NCBI GenBank assembly: GCA_945879115.1
Contig: CAMDUR010000014.1
Coordinates: 1-47,263 of the forward strand
Reading direction: 5' to 3'
DNA from: Polynucleobacter meluiroseus
GTDB lineage: Bacteria; Pseudomonadota; Gammaproteobacteria; Burkholderiales; Burkholderiaceae
Length of the DNA stretch: 47,263 nt
Below, piece after piece: positions 17,656 to 29,000 of this stretch. Position numbers and translations under genes: made by a program. A model generated the notes under the pieces. The model saw nothing but the letters and a program-made list of their open reading frames with translations, did not search any database and was not told the DNA's origin. Position 1 is the first letter of the stretch. Every line of letters starts with the position of its first letter.

Positions 17656-18582
17656 ATGGCAAAAACTATCAATACTCAAGTCGTTCGTGATTACCTAATT
17701 GGCTTACAAGACCGTATTACCTCAGCAATGGGTGTTCTAGATGGTAAAGCTTTTATTGAGGATTCTTGGGTCAAGCCTTCTGATGCCAAATTAAAAGGTG
17801 ATGGTCGCTCACGTATCCTAGAGAACGGCAACATCCTAGAACGCGGTGGCGTTGGGTTTTCTCATGTGCTGGGGGACTCTATGCCACCCTCAGCTACTGT
17901 TCACCGTCCAGAATTAGCCGGTCGTTCATTTGAAGCGATGGGCGTATCTTTGGTATTCCATCCTCGTAACCCACACATCCCTACCGTGCATATGAATGTA
18001 CGTTGCTTTATTGCACAAGCAGATGGTCAAGATCCTGTTTGGTGGTTTGGAGGCGGCATGGACTTAACCCCTTACTATGGTAATGCTGCTGATTGCCAAC
18101 ATTTTCACCAGACTTGCAAAGACTCTCTTGATCGATTTGATGCCTCACTGCACCCTCGATTTAAAAAGTGGTGTGATGAGTATTTTTATTTAAAGCATCG
18201 AGATGAACCGCGCGGAATTGGTGGTATTTTTTATGATGACTTTAGTGACTTAGGTTTTGACAAGAGTTTCGAGATGACGCGCTCCGTGGGCGATGCATTT
18301 TTAGATGCTTACCTACCGATTGTGAAGAAGCACCAAAACGATTCATACACAGAAGCGCAGAGAGAGTTTCAAGCTTATCGCCGTGGTCGTTATGTTGAAT
18401 TTAATTTGGTGTTCGACCGGGGCACCTTATTTGGTTTGCAATCAGGCGGTCGAACTGAATCGATCTTAATGTCGATGCCACCGATTGTTCGTTGGGGTTA
18501 CGACTGGAAGCCAGAAGCCGATAGTCCTGAAGCACTGTTTTACAGTGACTTCTTAAAACCAAAAGATTGGATTAATTCGTGA
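17656..18582 (+). CDS. hemF: Oxygen-dependent coproporphyrinogen III oxidase
   Basis: A 308-residue HemF, which decarboxylates coproporphyrinogen III to protoporphyrinogen IX using O2. Family blocks are [57 protein letters not shown] and [33 protein letters not shown]. The ATG at 17656 follows the purD stop by one base. An in-frame upstream ATG at 17608 would overlap purD and add 16 unrelated residues, so it was not used. It overlaps nadD by four bases. Confidence 0.96.
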   Translation: MAKTINTQVVRDYLIGLQDRITSAMGVLDGKAFIEDSWVKPSDAKLKGDGRSRILENGNILERGGVGFSHVLGDSMPPSATVHRPELAGRSFEAMGVSLVFHPRNPHIPTVHMNVRCFIAQADGQDPVWWFGGGMDLTPYYGNAADCQHFHQTCKDSLDRFDASLHPRFKKWCDEYFYLKHRDEPRGIGGIFYDDFSDLGFDKSFEMTRSVGDAFLDAYLPIVKKHQNDSYTEAQREFQAYRRGRYVEFNLVFDRGTLFGLQSGGRTESILMSMPPIVRWGYDWKPEADSPEALFYSDFLKPKDWINS

Positions 18583-19292
18583 GTGATATTAAAAAACGAA
18601 AATCGATTGGTATCTTAGGTGGCACATTTGATCCACCTCACTGGGGTCATTTACATTTGGCAGAGCACTTCTCTCGCATATTACAACTCGATCACATCAT
18701 CTGGATGCCCGCTGGGCAACCATGGCAAAAAGGATCTGACATAACACCTGCTAAAGATCGTTTAGCCATGAGTGAATATGCCATTGAAACTTTGCATGAT
18801 TTATTTGTTGATCATCATATTTATACAAAAATTGAAATCAGCACCCTAGAAATATCTCGAGAAGGCCCCAGTTATTCAATTGATACGGCAAAAGAAATCA
18901 GGGCCCTGTATGGTCCAGATGCCTCAATCACCTGGTTGATGGGGCAAGATAGCTGGACCAATCTCAAAACTTGGCACCAATGGACAGAATTACCAAAATA
19001 TGTTCATTTGGCTGTAGCAAGCCGTCCACCTGAGGATGTCTCCTCATTTGAGGTGAATGCAGCAGGGCTAAAAGAGGGGCTTTTTGCAGATATAAGGACA
19101 GGTGAGCCTCAATTGTTACAATTGAACCCATACGGACATGTTTTGTTTGATCAAAGCTTGCAGATTAATCTTGCATCTAGCACCCTGCGTGATGGTTTTT
19201 ATAACCATGCTTCATGGGATGAACTAGCAGATGCAATACCCCCTTTAGTACTCGAATATATCGAAGCTAAAGGTCTTTATAGAAATACATAA
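18579..19292 (+). CDS. nadD: Nicotinate-nucleotide adenylyltransferase
   Basis: A 237-residue NadD, which makes deamido-NAD from nicotinate mononucleotide and ATP. The nucleotidyltransferase motif [19 protein letters not shown] is N-terminal, with [10 protein letters not shown] in the middle and the C-terminal [11 protein letters not shown] variant of the ISSTxIR motif. GTG start in a GTGA overlap with the hemF stop. Confidence 0.93.
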   Translation: MSDIKKRKSIGILGGTFDPPHWGHLHLAEHFSRILQLDHIIWMPAGQPWQKGSDITPAKDRLAMSEYAIETLHDLFVDHHIYTKIEISTLEISREGPSYSIDTAKEIRALYGPDASITWLMGQDSWTNLKTWHQWTELPKYVHLAVASRPPEDVSSFEVNAAGLKEGLFADIRTGEPQLLQLNPYGHVLFDQSLQINLASSTLRDGFYNHASWDELADAIPPLVLEYIEAKGLYRNT

Positions 19293-19690
19293 TGGATCTT
19301 CGCAAATTACAACGCACGATAGTTGATGCTCTTGAGGATGTTAAAGCTCAGGATATTCGTGTTTATGACACAACTAAATTAAGTGATCTATTTGATCGCG
19401 TCATTATTGCAACGGGTAGCAGTAACCGCCAAACAAAGTCTTTAGCGATGTCTGTTAAAGAGTCTGTTAAAGAAAAAGGTGGTGACGTTATTTCTGTTGA
19501 AGGTATGGAAACGGGTGAATGGGTTCTGGTCGACTGCGGTGATATCGTGGTTCACATTCTTCAGCCCATGCTGCGCTCTTATTACCAATTAGAAGGTATT
19601 TGGGGTAGTAAGCCTGTGCGTGTTGCTCTCAATGGCGGCGCTAAGACATCTAAGCGTTTTGCAAGTGAGCCTGAGGATGACGAAGAATAA
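19292..19690 (+). CDS. rsfS: Ribosomal silencing factor RsfS
   Basis: A 132-residue RsfS/Iojap protein that binds L14 (uL14) and blocks subunit joining when nutrients are scarce. Conserved segments are DIRVYDTTKLSDLFDRVIIATGSSNRQ, GMETGEWVLVDCGDIVVHI and LRSYYQLEGIWG. A charged tail ends in EPEDDEE. Its ATG overlaps the nadD stop (TAATG), in the classic nadD-rsfS-rlmH order. Confidence 0.95.
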   Translation: MDLRKLQRTIVDALEDVKAQDIRVYDTTKLSDLFDRVIIATGSSNRQTKSLAMSVKESVKEKGGDVISVEGMETGEWVLVDCGDIVVHILQPMLRSYYQLEGIWGSKPVRVALNGGAKTSKRFASEPEDDEE

Positions 19691-19714
19691 TAGTTTTCAT
19701 TATTTTTTAAATTT

Positions 19715-20158
19715 ATGAAACTCTGGGTCATCGCTGTTGGTCATAAAATGCCTACCTGGGCTGAAACTGCAATCCAAGATTACGTCAAGCGCATGCCTGC
19801 TGACTGCGCCATCCATATTAAAGAACTTAAGCCAGATCTTAGTCCTTCCAAAGAAGCTGTGAAGATCCGTGAAGCGATTCCAAAGGGTTGTCACATCATT
19901 GCACTTGATGAACGCGGCAAGGATATCTCTACGCAAGATCTAGCCAATCAAATGAGTGATTGGCGTCAAAATGGTAAAGATATTGTTTTACTGATTGGTG
20001 GAGCCGATGGTCTCGATCCAGAACTCAAGAAAGAAGCTCAGTCGATGATGCGTCTTTCCAGTATGACTTTGCCGCATGCTATGGCTCGCGTCATCTTAGT
20101 GGAGCAGCTCTATAGAGCCTGGACGGTAATCCAAGGCCACCCCTACCACCGAGTTTAA
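19715..20158 (+). CDS. rlmH: 23S rRNA (pseudouridine1915-N3)-methyltransferase
   Basis: A 147-residue SPOUT methyltransferase. It starts MKLWVIAVGHKMPTW, has the SAM-knot region IVLLIGGADGLDPEL and ends in the diagnostic RAWTVIQGHPYHRV. It acts on the assembled 70S ribosome in helix 69. It lies 24 bases after rsfS. Confidence 0.96.
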   Translation: MKLWVIAVGHKMPTWAETAIQDYVKRMPADCAIHIKELKPDLSPSKEAVKIREAIPKGCHIIALDERGKDISTQDLANQMSDWRQNGKDIVLLIGGADGLDPELKKEAQSMMRLSSMTLPHAMARVILVEQLYRAWTVIQGHPYHRV

Positions 20159-20165
20159 GTGAGTA

Positions 20166-20855
20166 ATGAAGCAAATGCACCCCTACATTTATCTGGCCTC
20201 ACAAAGTCCTAGACGCCAAGAACTTCTGCAGCAAATCGGGGTTCGGTTTGAGCTATTGCTTGCTGGCTCAGATGAGGATGCAGAATCACTTGAGGCCGAA
20301 ATCGATAATGAAAGTGCTCTTAATTATGTCAAAAGAGTGACTTTAGCCAAACTTCAAGCTGCCCAAAAAAGACTGAGCAAACGTGATTTGGAGTGGGCAC
20401 CTATTTTGTGTGCTGATACAACTGTAGCTATCAGTATGAATGGTCAAGAAATTATTTTAGGTAAACCTAAAGATCATGAAGATGCGAAACGCATTCTTCA
20501 TCTCTTAAGTGGTAAAACACATCAAGTTCATACAGCTGTTGCTCTACTCAATCAAAGGTCTGTCACAGACTTGGGAGTAGGTAATGGCAGAGAAGGTGGT
20601 GGCAGTCCTCCCCTTTTATTGGTCTCGAGTTCAGAGGTGACATTCAAAAAATTGGATGATCGGTTGATATCGACATATATAACTAGTGAAGAACCAATGG
20701 GTAAAGCTGGTGCTTATGGCATCCAAGGCCTAGCAGCCTGTTTCATTGAAAACATTCAAGGTAGCTTCAGCGGTATCATGGGATTACCTTTATTTGAAAC
20801 AGCACAATTGCTTCAAGCATCTGATGTACAGTTTGACTTAAATACCCCCGATTGA
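20166..20855 (+). CDS. maf: Maf-family nucleoside triphosphate pyrophosphatase
   Basis: A 229-residue Maf protein that hydrolyses dTTP/UTP-type or modified nucleotides. It has the N-terminal signature LASQSPRRQELL (10-21), ADTTVAI with catalytic Asp near 83, LGKPKDHEDA and EEPMGKAGAYGIQG (175-188). The protein is about 30 residues longer than usual. A Gly/Ser/Pro-rich stretch (about 132-152, VTDLGVGNGREGGGSPPLLL) is inserted in a loop after the TAVAL strand. It sits between rlmH and rng as in related genomes. Confidence 0.92.
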   Translation: MKQMHPYIYLASQSPRRQELLQQIGVRFELLLAGSDEDAESLEAEIDNESALNYVKRVTLAKLQAAQKRLSKRDLEWAPILCADTTVAISMNGQEIILGKPKDHEDAKRILHLLSGKTHQVHTAVALLNQRSVTDLGVGNGREGGGSPPLLLVSSSEVTFKKLDDRLISTYITSEEPMGKAGAYGIQGLAACFIENIQGSFSGIMGLPLFETAQLLQASDVQFDLNTPD

Positions 20856-20874
20856 TCGACCATTAAATTTAGAT

Positions 20875-22338
20875 ATGACTGAAGAAATCCTCGTTAACAT
20901 CACTCCTCAAGAAACAAGAGTGGCACTCATTCAGCAAGGGATGGTCCAAGAGCTTCATATCGAGCGGAGTCAAAGTCGAGGCATTGTTGGTAATGTTTAT
21001 TTAGGCAAAGTCACACGCGTACTACCAGGTATGCAGTCAGCTTTTATAGATATTGGTTTAGATAAAGCAGCTTTTTTGCACGTAGCTGATCTTTGGATGC
21101 CAAGAAATTCTAAATCTGACAATACCCCAATTGAAAAACTGGTATTTGATGGCCAAACAATTTTGGTGCAGGTCTTAAAAGATCCTCTAGGAACAAAAGG
21201 TGCGCGCTTAAGTACGCACATCAGTATTGCGGGTCGTAATTTGGTCTATCTCCCCCAAGAAGATAATGGTAATCAAATTGGCATCTCACAAAAAATTGAG
21301 AGCCAAGAGGATCGAGACTCTCTGAAGCAGCGCTTCCAAGCTCTTCTTCCAACCGGCGAGCAAGGCAGCTACATTTTAAGAACCAGTGCTGAGGATGCTG
21401 AGGATCAAGAGCTATCCAATGATCTTAGATACCTTGGCGCCACTTGGAAAAAAATTAAAGACCATAGCGCTCGCCTTCCTGCGCCTAGTCTGCTTCATCA
21501 AGATCTGAGCTTATCTGAACGTGTATTAAGAGATTTAGCAACCGATACTACTGGCCAAATCAGAATTGATTCTTTTGAGAATTTAGAAAAGTTAAAAGAG
21601 TTTGCTGCAAACTTTATGCCCAATCAATTAGATAAATTGATTTTGTATCGTGGCGAGAGACCATTATTTGATTTGTATGACACCGAATCAGAAATCAATC
21701 GTGCTTTAGGGCGTCGTGTTGATCTCAAATCAGGTGGCTATTTAATGATTGATCAAACGGAGTCGATGACAGCCATTGATGTCAATACGGGCAGTTATGT
21801 GGGTGCCAAGACATTTGATGACACAATTTACAAAACAAATTTAGAGGCAGCTCAAAATATTGCTCGTCAACTGCGTTTACGTAATCTAGGTGGCATCATC
21901 ATCATTGATTTTATTGATATGCACAGCCAAGAACATCAGCAGGCTGTTCTAGATGAGCTGAGCAAAAATTTAAGTCGAGATAGAACTAAAACTTCAATCA
22001 ATCCTTTTTCATCTTTAGGCTTGGTTGAAATGACTCGCAAGCGAACAAGAGAGTCTTTGGCTCACTTATTATGCGAACCATGTGATATCTGCCAAGGTAA
22101 GGGGCAAGTTAAAACAGCACAAAGTATTTGTTATGAGATCCTACGAGAAGTCCTCAGAGAGCATCGTCAGTTTAACCCTAAAGAATTCCGAATCATTGCT
22201 AGCGCTGATGTGATTGATCGCTTCCTGGAAGAGGAAAGCGGTCATATCGCACAGTTAATTGACTTCATTGCAAAGCCTATTAGGCTTCAAGCAGAATCGA
22301 GCTTTAACCAAGAACAATACGATATTGTTTTGAGTTAA
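20875..22338 (+). CDS. rng: Ribonuclease G
   Basis: A 487-residue RNase E/G-family endonuclease that matures the 16S rRNA 5' end and cuts mRNA. An S1-type segment (about 35-125) contains GNVYLGKVTRVLPGMQSAFIDIGLDKAAFLHV. The catalytic DNase I-like part has TAIDVNTGSYVG (Asp near 302) and IIIDFIDMHS (Asp near 345). A zinc-link CEPCDICQGKG lies near 400. It lacks the long C-terminal scaffold of RNase E, so it is RNase G. It ends only four bases from the convergent msbA. Confidence 0.95.
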   Translation: MTEEILVNITPQETRVALIQQGMVQELHIERSQSRGIVGNVYLGKVTRVLPGMQSAFIDIGLDKAAFLHVADLWMPRNSKSDNTPIEKLVFDGQTILVQVLKDPLGTKGARLSTHISIAGRNLVYLPQEDNGNQIGISQKIESQEDRDSLKQRFQALLPTGEQGSYILRTSAEDAEDQELSNDLRYLGATWKKIKDHSARLPAPSLLHQDLSLSERVLRDLATDTTGQIRIDSFENLEKLKEFAANFMPNQLDKLILYRGERPLFDLYDTESEINRALGRRVDLKSGGYLMIDQTESMTAIDVNTGSYVGAKTFDDTIYKTNLEAAQNIARQLRLRNLGGIIIIDFIDMHSQEHQQAVLDELSKNLSRDRTKTSINPFSSLGLVEMTRKRTRESLAHLLCEPCDICQGKGQVKTAQSICYEILREVLREHRQFNPKEFRIIASADVIDRFLEEESGHIAQLIDFIAKPIRLQAESSFNQEQYDIVLS

Positions 22339-22342
22339 ATAG

Positions 22343-24145
22343 TTAAGCTTGCGAAAACTGTAGCCGATGCAAGCTAGCGTAAAGACCATTCTGAGCCATC
22401 AGTTCTGTATGGGAGCCATTCTCAACAATCTTGCCATGATCAAGTACGACGATGCGATTAGCGTTCTCAATGGTTGATAAACGGTGAGCAATCATTAAAG
22501 TTGTACGACCTTGCATCAAGGTCTCAAGAGCTTCTTGTACTTGACGCTCAGACTCAGAATCTAACGCAGAGGTAGCCTCATCTAAGATCAAAATAGGGGC
22601 ATTTTTATAAATAGCTCGAGCAATCGCCAAGCGTTGACGCTGTCCACCTGATAAGCGATTACCGTTATCACCTACCTGAGTATCAATACCTTCTGGCAAC
22701 TCTTTTACTAATTCTGTGAGATTGGCTGCTTGTAAAGCTTCGTGAACCAATCCACGATCTATCTCTTCAGGACTTTTCACACCATAAGCAACGTTAGCTG
22801 CAATTGTGTCGTTGAATAAGACAACATCTTGACTGACAAAAGCCATTTGCTGGCGCAAATCCTTAAGGTCTATATCTTGTATATCAACTCCATCCAGACT
22901 AATGGAGCCTGATGTTGGTATAAAGAATCGAGGTAATAAATTAACTAAGGTAGATTTGCCGCCACCTGAAGGCCCTACAAAAGCAACTACCTCGCCTGCA
23001 GGGATTTTTAAATCGATATTCTTCAGTATGTCTTTTGTGATTAAGCCATCGCTTGGATTTAAGCTAGCCAATCCTTGATAAGAGAACTGTACATTTTTAA
23101 ACTCAAGATCACCTTTAGATTTACTAATTCTGATAGCACCCGATTGACGAGCCTGATCTTCCTCAATCGGCTGATCCATCAATTTAAAAATCATATCTGC
23201 AGCAGCAATACCTCTTTGAAGGGGTTGATTAAGATCGGCCAAGTGCTTGAGTGGGGAAATAATCAAAATCAAAGCAGTAACAAAAGCCACAAAACCACCC
23301 ACGGTTGTTTCTGCCATCGATGACTGGAATAAAGCCACCAAGAGAACACCAGACAAAGCAATCGAAGCTACAAATTGAGTAATCGGTTGATTAAGACCCC
23401 CTGCTACTGCAATCTTCATTGAGTAACGACGTAGTTTGTTAGCAATTAATGAGAAACGTTGCTTTTCATAAGTCTCACCACCATGAAGCTTGACCACCTT
23501 ATAACCACCCACACTTTCTTCAACGATGTAAGAAAGTTCATTGGTCATATCTTGGCTGACCTTATGGAGTTTACGTAAACGCGTGTTGATCAACTTCACC
23601 ATAAAACCAATGATTGGGAAAATGATCAATATTAATGAAGTCAAACGCCAATTAAGATAAAAAAGATAAGCCATTAAACCTATCACGGTTAGGCTATCTC
23701 TCACCAAGTTCATAGCAATACTAGTAATGACTTGTAAAACTGCATTGACCTCAAATACCACGGCGTTGATGAGAGAGGCTGCAGAGCGATTCTGAAATAG
23801 ATCTGCTGGAGCCTGAAGCAAACGATTAAACATTTGCTCACGTAATTTAAATAAGACAGAGTTGGTGATGTGACTGAGTGCGTAATTGGAGCCAAATTGG
23901 GCTAAACCACGAATAAACGCCAAACCTACTAAAAAGGCAGGAACATGCCATAGCTTGTTATCCAGTTGACCGGTAAAGCCTCGATCTAATAAGGGCTTTA
24001 AAAGGGCAGGAATAGCTGTCTCTGACGCTGCCACGATAGTTAGACCGAACAAGGCAAGGGCTACCGCCACCTTATGAGGAATCGCATATCTTAGGATGCG
24101 CTTAAGAGCTGTTTGAGTACTAATATTGATACTATTTGAGTCCAT
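22343..24145 (-). CDS. msbA: Lipid A export ABC transporter MsbA
   Basis: A 600-residue half-transporter. Six membrane helices occupy about the first 330 residues, followed by a nucleotide-binding domain with Walker [11 protein letters not shown] (about 387-396), signature [16 protein letters not shown] and Walker [16 protein letters not shown]. It flips lipid A-core across the inner membrane before LptFG picks it up. It lies divergent from an LPS-type glycosyltransferase. A general multidrug half-transporter is the alternative, but envelope context favours MsbA. Confidence 0.9.
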   Translation of the reverse strand: MDSNSINISTQTALKRILRYAIPHKVAVALALFGLTIVAASETAIPALLKPLLDRGFTGQLDNKLWHVPAFLVGLAFIRGLAQFGSNYALSHITNSVLFKLREQMFNRLLQAPADLFQNRSAASLINAVVFEVNAVLQVITSIAMNLVRDSLTVIGLMAYLFYLNWRLTSLILIIFPIIGFMVKLINTRLRKLHKVSQDMTNELSYIVEESVGGYKVVKLHGGETYEKQRFSLIANKLRRYSMKIAVAGGLNQPITQFVASIALSGVLLVALFQSSMAETTVGGFVAFVTALILIISPLKHLADLNQPLQRGIAAADMIFKLMDQPIEEDQARQSGAIRISKSKGDLEFKNVQFSYQGLASLNPSDGLITKDILKNIDLKIPAGEVVAFVGPSGGGKSTLVNLLPRFFIPTSGSISLDGVDIQDIDLKDLRQQMAFVSQDVVLFNDTIAANVAYGVKSPEEIDRGLVHEALQAANLTELVKELPEGIDTQVGDNGNRLSGGQRQRLAIARAIYKNAPILILDEATSALDSESERQVQEALETLMQGRTTLMIAHRLSTIENANRIVVLDHGKIVENGSHTELMAQNGLYASLHRLQFSQA

Positions 24146-24184
24146 AACCTGAATCGTAACCTACACCGGTGCTAACATCCCATC

Positions 24185-24946
24185 ATGGGCTTATCTGTTA
24201 TCTTAATTACTAAAAATGAAGAGACAAATCTCAAGGGCTGTCTTGAGAGTGTTTCCTTCGCTAATGAGATCATTATCGTTGATAGTCAGAGTACTGATCA
24301 AACGATTTCAATCGCCCAATCTTTTGGCGCAAGAGTTGAAATTACCACGGATTGGCCCGGTTTTGGCCCTCAAAAGAACCGAGCCTTAAATCTAGCCACC
24401 CAAGATTGGGTCCTATCGATTGATGCTGATGAAAGAGTGACTCCAGAACTCAAAACTGAGATCCTAGAAGTAATTCAGTCAAATTCTAGTCAAGCTTGCT
24501 ACGCTATCCCTAGATCATCTTGGTATTGCGGTCGTTTTATGAAGCACTCTGGATGGTACCCAGACTACGTTGATCGCCTTTTCAAAAGAGGAACGGCCAA
24601 ATTTTCTGATCATTTAGTGCATGAGAGACTTTTACCCAATGGCGATGTAGGTCATTTGAAAAATCATTTTTTGCATTACAGCTACAGAAACTTTGAGCAA
24701 GTATTAAAAAAAGTGGATATCTATTCAAGTGCTGCGGCACTTCAAGCATTCCAAAAAGGTCAAACGGGATGTCTTGCAAAAGCACTGCTCCATGGATTTT
24801 GGGCTTTCTTTAGAACTTATGTTCTTAGAAAAGGGTTCTTGGATGGCCAGTATGGTTTTGCTCTAGCTCTATCCAATGGCGCCACCTCATATTACAAGTA
24901 CGTCAAACTTTGGCAGCTTGGTAACGCAGATCATAAAAAAAATTAA
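24185..24946 (+). CDS. Family 2 glycosyltransferase, LPS core type (WaaE/KdtX-like)
   Basis: A 253-residue GT-A enzyme opening with GLSVILITKNEETNLKGCLESV, then IIIVDSQSTDQT and the metal-binding LSIDADERVTPEL. It continues with GRFMKHSGWYPDYVDRLFKRG and VHERLL, a pattern of WaaE-like LPS inner-core glucosyltransferases. C-terminal hydrophobic residues suggest membrane contact. It pairs with the family 4 enzyme 16 bases downstream and starts 39 bases from divergent msbA, supporting a role in LPS core assembly. Confidence 0.85.
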   Translation: MGLSVILITKNEETNLKGCLESVSFANEIIIVDSQSTDQTISIAQSFGARVEITTDWPGFGPQKNRALNLATQDWVLSIDADERVTPELKTEILEVIQSNSSQACYAIPRSSWYCGRFMKHSGWYPDYVDRLFKRGTAKFSDHLVHERLLPNGDVGHLKNHFLHYSYRNFEQVLKKVDIYSSAAALQAFQKGQTGCLAKALLHGFWAFFRTYVLRKGFLDGQYGFALALSNGATSYYKYVKLWQLGNADHKKN

Positions 24947-24961
24947 TTAAAAAGAAATGCT

Positions 24962-26041
24962 GTGATTCAAAATCAATTAGAAATTGTTCAGATAGTCAGA
25001 AACTGGGGTCCTGTTGGCGGTATGGAGGCCTATGTCTGGCATCTCAGCCATGAGCTCGCTAAACAAAATTGCAAAGTCACTGTCATTTGTGAAAAATCAC
25101 ATCAAAAAATATCCAACCCTGATATTCGAGTGATTGAGATAGGTCAGTTAAAACAAAAACCAAGATGGTTGCTCTACTGGCGCTTTGCCAATCATGTAGA
25201 AAATATAATTCAATCATTGCGCTTAAATAAATTGATCGTAGTCCACAGCCACGAGAGAAGCATCACACATGATGTGACAACATTCCACTCCATGCCGTTT
25301 GCGACAATCAAAGATAAATCTTGGTTGAGATTAATTTCCATAAGAGTTTGGGCCTACTTGAAACTAGAAAAACAAGAGCTAGGTGGTTTTAGTCATCAAA
25401 ATGTACGCATCATTCCAGTCTCTGGAGTTATCGCAACTGCTATTCAAAAGTACTACCCAGACGTGGCGAAAAGCATCCAGCCTGCCATCACGCCGGGTGT
25501 CATATCGATGCCCGCTCGATCAGATCGACAAACTCCAGGAGATGGTGGCACCATCGGCTTTATTGGAAAAGAATGGCGTCGAAAGGGATTTGCTCTTTTC
25601 ATCAAAATTGCTGAACAGCTAAAAATACAAAGACCTCATTTAAAAGTAATAGTTTTAGGTCCTGAGAAAGAGCAAGTGGCCGATCTATGTAAAAACTTTC
25701 AAGGGGGAATTTCGTTTAAGGGTTGGCAGCCCAGCGATCGCTTTTATCAAGAGCTAGATTTACTGATTCATCCAGCATCTAGCGAAGCTTATGGGATGAT
25801 CATTGCAGAAGCCATGTCTTGCAAAGTTCCGGTGTTGGTGTCCGATACTTGTGGTGCTGCTGCAGATGTCTCTTCTATTCATGGCAGCGTCTTATCTTTG
25901 AATGATTCACTAGATACTTGGGTTAAAGAAAGCGATCATTGGCTTAATCACAGTCAAATACCCAGCGCCTATCAAAGAACTTGGGAACAAGTGGCAGAAG
26001 AATACCTGGAGCATTACCAAAAAATTTACCAAGCTAAATAA
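24962..26041 (+). CDS. Family 4 glycosyltransferase (GT-B)
   Basis: A 359-residue GT-B protein with a GTG start. The N-terminal half has GPVGGMEAYVWHLSHELAKQ, and the nucleotide-sugar half has GTIGFIGKEWRRKGFALFIKIAEQL and the EX7E element in HPASSEAYGMIIAEAMSCKVPVLVSDTCGAAADV. This matches retaining family 4 transferases of LPS core or surface polysaccharide, such as WaaG relatives. Donor and acceptor are not readable. It follows the WaaE-like gene as a two-gene unit and converges on dnaE. Confidence 0.85.
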   Translation: MIQNQLEIVQIVRNWGPVGGMEAYVWHLSHELAKQNCKVTVICEKSHQKISNPDIRVIEIGQLKQKPRWLLYWRFANHVENIIQSLRLNKLIVVHSHERSITHDVTTFHSMPFATIKDKSWLRLISIRVWAYLKLEKQELGGFSHQNVRIIPVSGVIATAIQKYYPDVAKSIQPAITPGVISMPARSDRQTPGDGGTIGFIGKEWRRKGFALFIKIAEQLKIQRPHLKVIVLGPEKEQVADLCKNFQGGISFKGWQPSDRFYQELDLLIHPASSEAYGMIIAEAMSCKVPVLVSDTCGAAADVSSIHGSVLSLNDSLDTWVKESDHWLNHSQIPSAYQRTWEQVAEEYLEHYQKIYQAK

Positions 26042-26067
26042 ATTTAATTAGCTGTGGCAAGAGTGAA

Positions 26068-29000
26068 CTATGCGTACTTCACTTCAACCGTACCTTGGCC
26101 ACCGGCACCGTTCAAAGCGTGACTTAAACCTCTGATATTGTCATCATCTGGATAAATTTTCCAAGAATCTGGAAACTGCACCAAACAAACTGAGCCATTT
26201 GAAATGACGTCAGCTGTCATTAAAAGACCCTGGCCTTGTTTGCCCATGTAAGACCCTACTTTTTCTTTAAACCCCTGAATGTCCATTCCAGACTGCAATT
26301 GCAGATGCAGACTTCTAGCGAATTTGAGTCGGGCGCTGGTGACATCCATAATAGAATCTGCCACCACACGCATACCACCTGAGAATTTATCTGGTGTCAC
26401 ACTCACTTTTGCGATGATCAGCTCATCTTCTTTTAACCAATGGCGATTGGGCTCAAAAATTTCACTATATATAGTCATCTCAATTTGAGACGTACCATCA
26501 TCAATCGTTGCAATCATCAACTTCCCGCGAGGACCCATCATGCTTCTGGTTGAAGTCATGATTCCTGAAATCAAACGATCCTTACCCTCACTTAATTGAT
26601 TTAAGTTCGTTCTCACAAAATGACTGACTTCATCTTTATAAGCATCAAAGAGATGGCCAGTTAAATAAAGACCCAAGGCTGTTTTTTCTTCTTGTAAACG
26701 CCGTTTTTCAAACCAGGCGGTTTCTTTAACTAACTCAGGTTTGTGCTCATCACCAGAACCTGCCATATCAAACAAACTCACTTGCTGAGCAGAAGCTTCT
26801 GCTTGATCTGCTGCCTCCATTGCAATTGGCAAAGATGCTAAAAGTGTCGAGCGAGAATCATATCCCTCATAAAGCGAATCAAAAGCACCAGAACGAATCA
26901 GAGCTTCCATCGTGCGGCGATTAACAACACGGCGATCTAATCTGGAACAAAAATCAAATAGGTCTTTAAAAGGCTCATTGGTTCGTGCCTGAATGATTTG
27001 TTCAATTGCTGCCTCACCTGTTCCTCTAATAGCTCCCAGGCCATAACGAATCTTAGTAGCAGCTTGTGTTAAGTCTTTAGGATTTTCACGCAAGGGCATG
27101 AAACGATAAACACTGGTGTTCACATCAGGCGGCAAAATTTTGATGTTGTTTGCTTTTGCATCTTCATAAAGAATCTTGATCTTGTCAGTGTCATCCATCG
27201 CCAAGGACATATTAGCTGCCATAAATTCAGCGGGGTAATGCGCCTTTAACCAGGCTGTGTGATAAGCCAATAATGCGTAAGCCGCAGCGTGTGATTTATT
27301 AAAACCATAGCCAGCGAACTTTTCCATCAAGTCAAAGATTTCGTCAGCCTTATCGGTTTTCATGCCGCTCTTAGCAGATCCATCTCTAAATAACTGGCGA
27401 TGCTCAGCCATCTCTTCTGGCTTTTTCTTACCCATTGCACGACGCAACAAGTCAGCACCACCAAGTGAGTAACCTCCGATGATCTGAGCCATCTGCATCA
27501 CCTGCTCTTGATACACCATGATGCCGTAGGTTTCTTGTAAAACAGGCTCAACTCGAACATCTGGGTAATGCACTTGCTCTTTACCATGCTTACGAGCAAT
27601 AAATGAAGGGATCAAATCCATCGGACCCGGTCGATATAAAGCGACTAAGGCAATAATGTCTTCAAATCTATCCGGCTTAGCCTCGCGAAGCATGCCTTGC
27701 ATGCCGCGGCTTTCTAACTGAAATACAGCAACCGTGTTAGCTGTTTTTAAAATATCAAAAGCTATCGGATCATCTAAAGGCGCTTGACCCACTCGCCAAT
27801 CTTTTTTATCTGGGTAAAGCTCACGAATATATCGCTCCGCCCAATCTAAAATCGTGAGTGTGGTTAGACCTAGAAAGTCGAACTTAACAAGGCCAATTGC
27901 CTCAACATCATCTTTGTCAAACTGGCTAATGACACCCGTATCATTGCCATCTTTAGAATCTTTACCATCCTTGCTACCTTGGGTATAGAGAGGACAGAAG
28001 TCAGTCAACTTACCTGGAGCAATTAAAACACCTCCAGCATGCATACCCACGTTACGAGTCATGCCCTCTAATTGCTGAGCCAATCCGAGAAGTTGCTTAA
28101 CTTCCTCTTCGCGTGATTCGCGTTCAGCTAATAATTTTTCTTCTTTTTTAGCTTGTTCAATAGTGACTTGTTGTCCTGGTTTATTAGGAATCAGCTTTGA
28201 AATACTATCCACAAAACCATAGGGCTGCTCTAGTACTCTGCCCACATCTCGGATAGCAGCGCGCGCCGCCATTGTGCCGAAGGTGGCAATTTGACTAACA
28301 GCATCCTTGCCATATTTGTCTTTAACGTATGCAATCACGCGGTCGCGTCCATGCTGACAAAAGTCGATGTCAAAGTCAGGCATAGAAACACGCTCTGGAT
28401 TTAAGAAACGTTCGAACAACAAGTTGTAACGTAATGGATCTAGATCAGTAATACCCAATGAATAGGCCACCAAAGAACCAGCACCCGATCCACGCCCCGG
28501 ACCTACAGGCACGCCATTGTTCTTAGCCCAGTTAATAAAGTCCGCAACGATTAAGAAGTAGCCTGGGAAACCCATTTGAGCAATCGTGCTGACCTCAAAC
28601 TTCAATCGGGCTTCATAAATAGGTCGCTGTTCTTCACGAACAGCTTCATCAGTGTAAAGATGTAATAAGTGCTTAGATAAACCGTCCATCGCTTTATCTA
28701 GCAAGAACTCATCTAAAGTCATACCATCAGGAACTGGAAAATCTGGTAATCGAGGTTTACCCAAAGTGAGACTTAAGTTACAACGTTTTGCAATCTCAAC
28801 ACTATGCGTAATTGCTGCAGGTAAATCAGAAAAAAGCTTCTGCATTTCTTCTTGAGTTTTGAAATATTGCTCGGCTGAAAATTTACGAACGCGCTTAGGA
28901 TTACCCAAAATCTCACCCTCAGCAATACAGACTCTAGCTTCGTGGGCGTTGTAGTCGCTACCCTTCATAAACTGAATCGAATGCGTAGCCACAACGGGTA

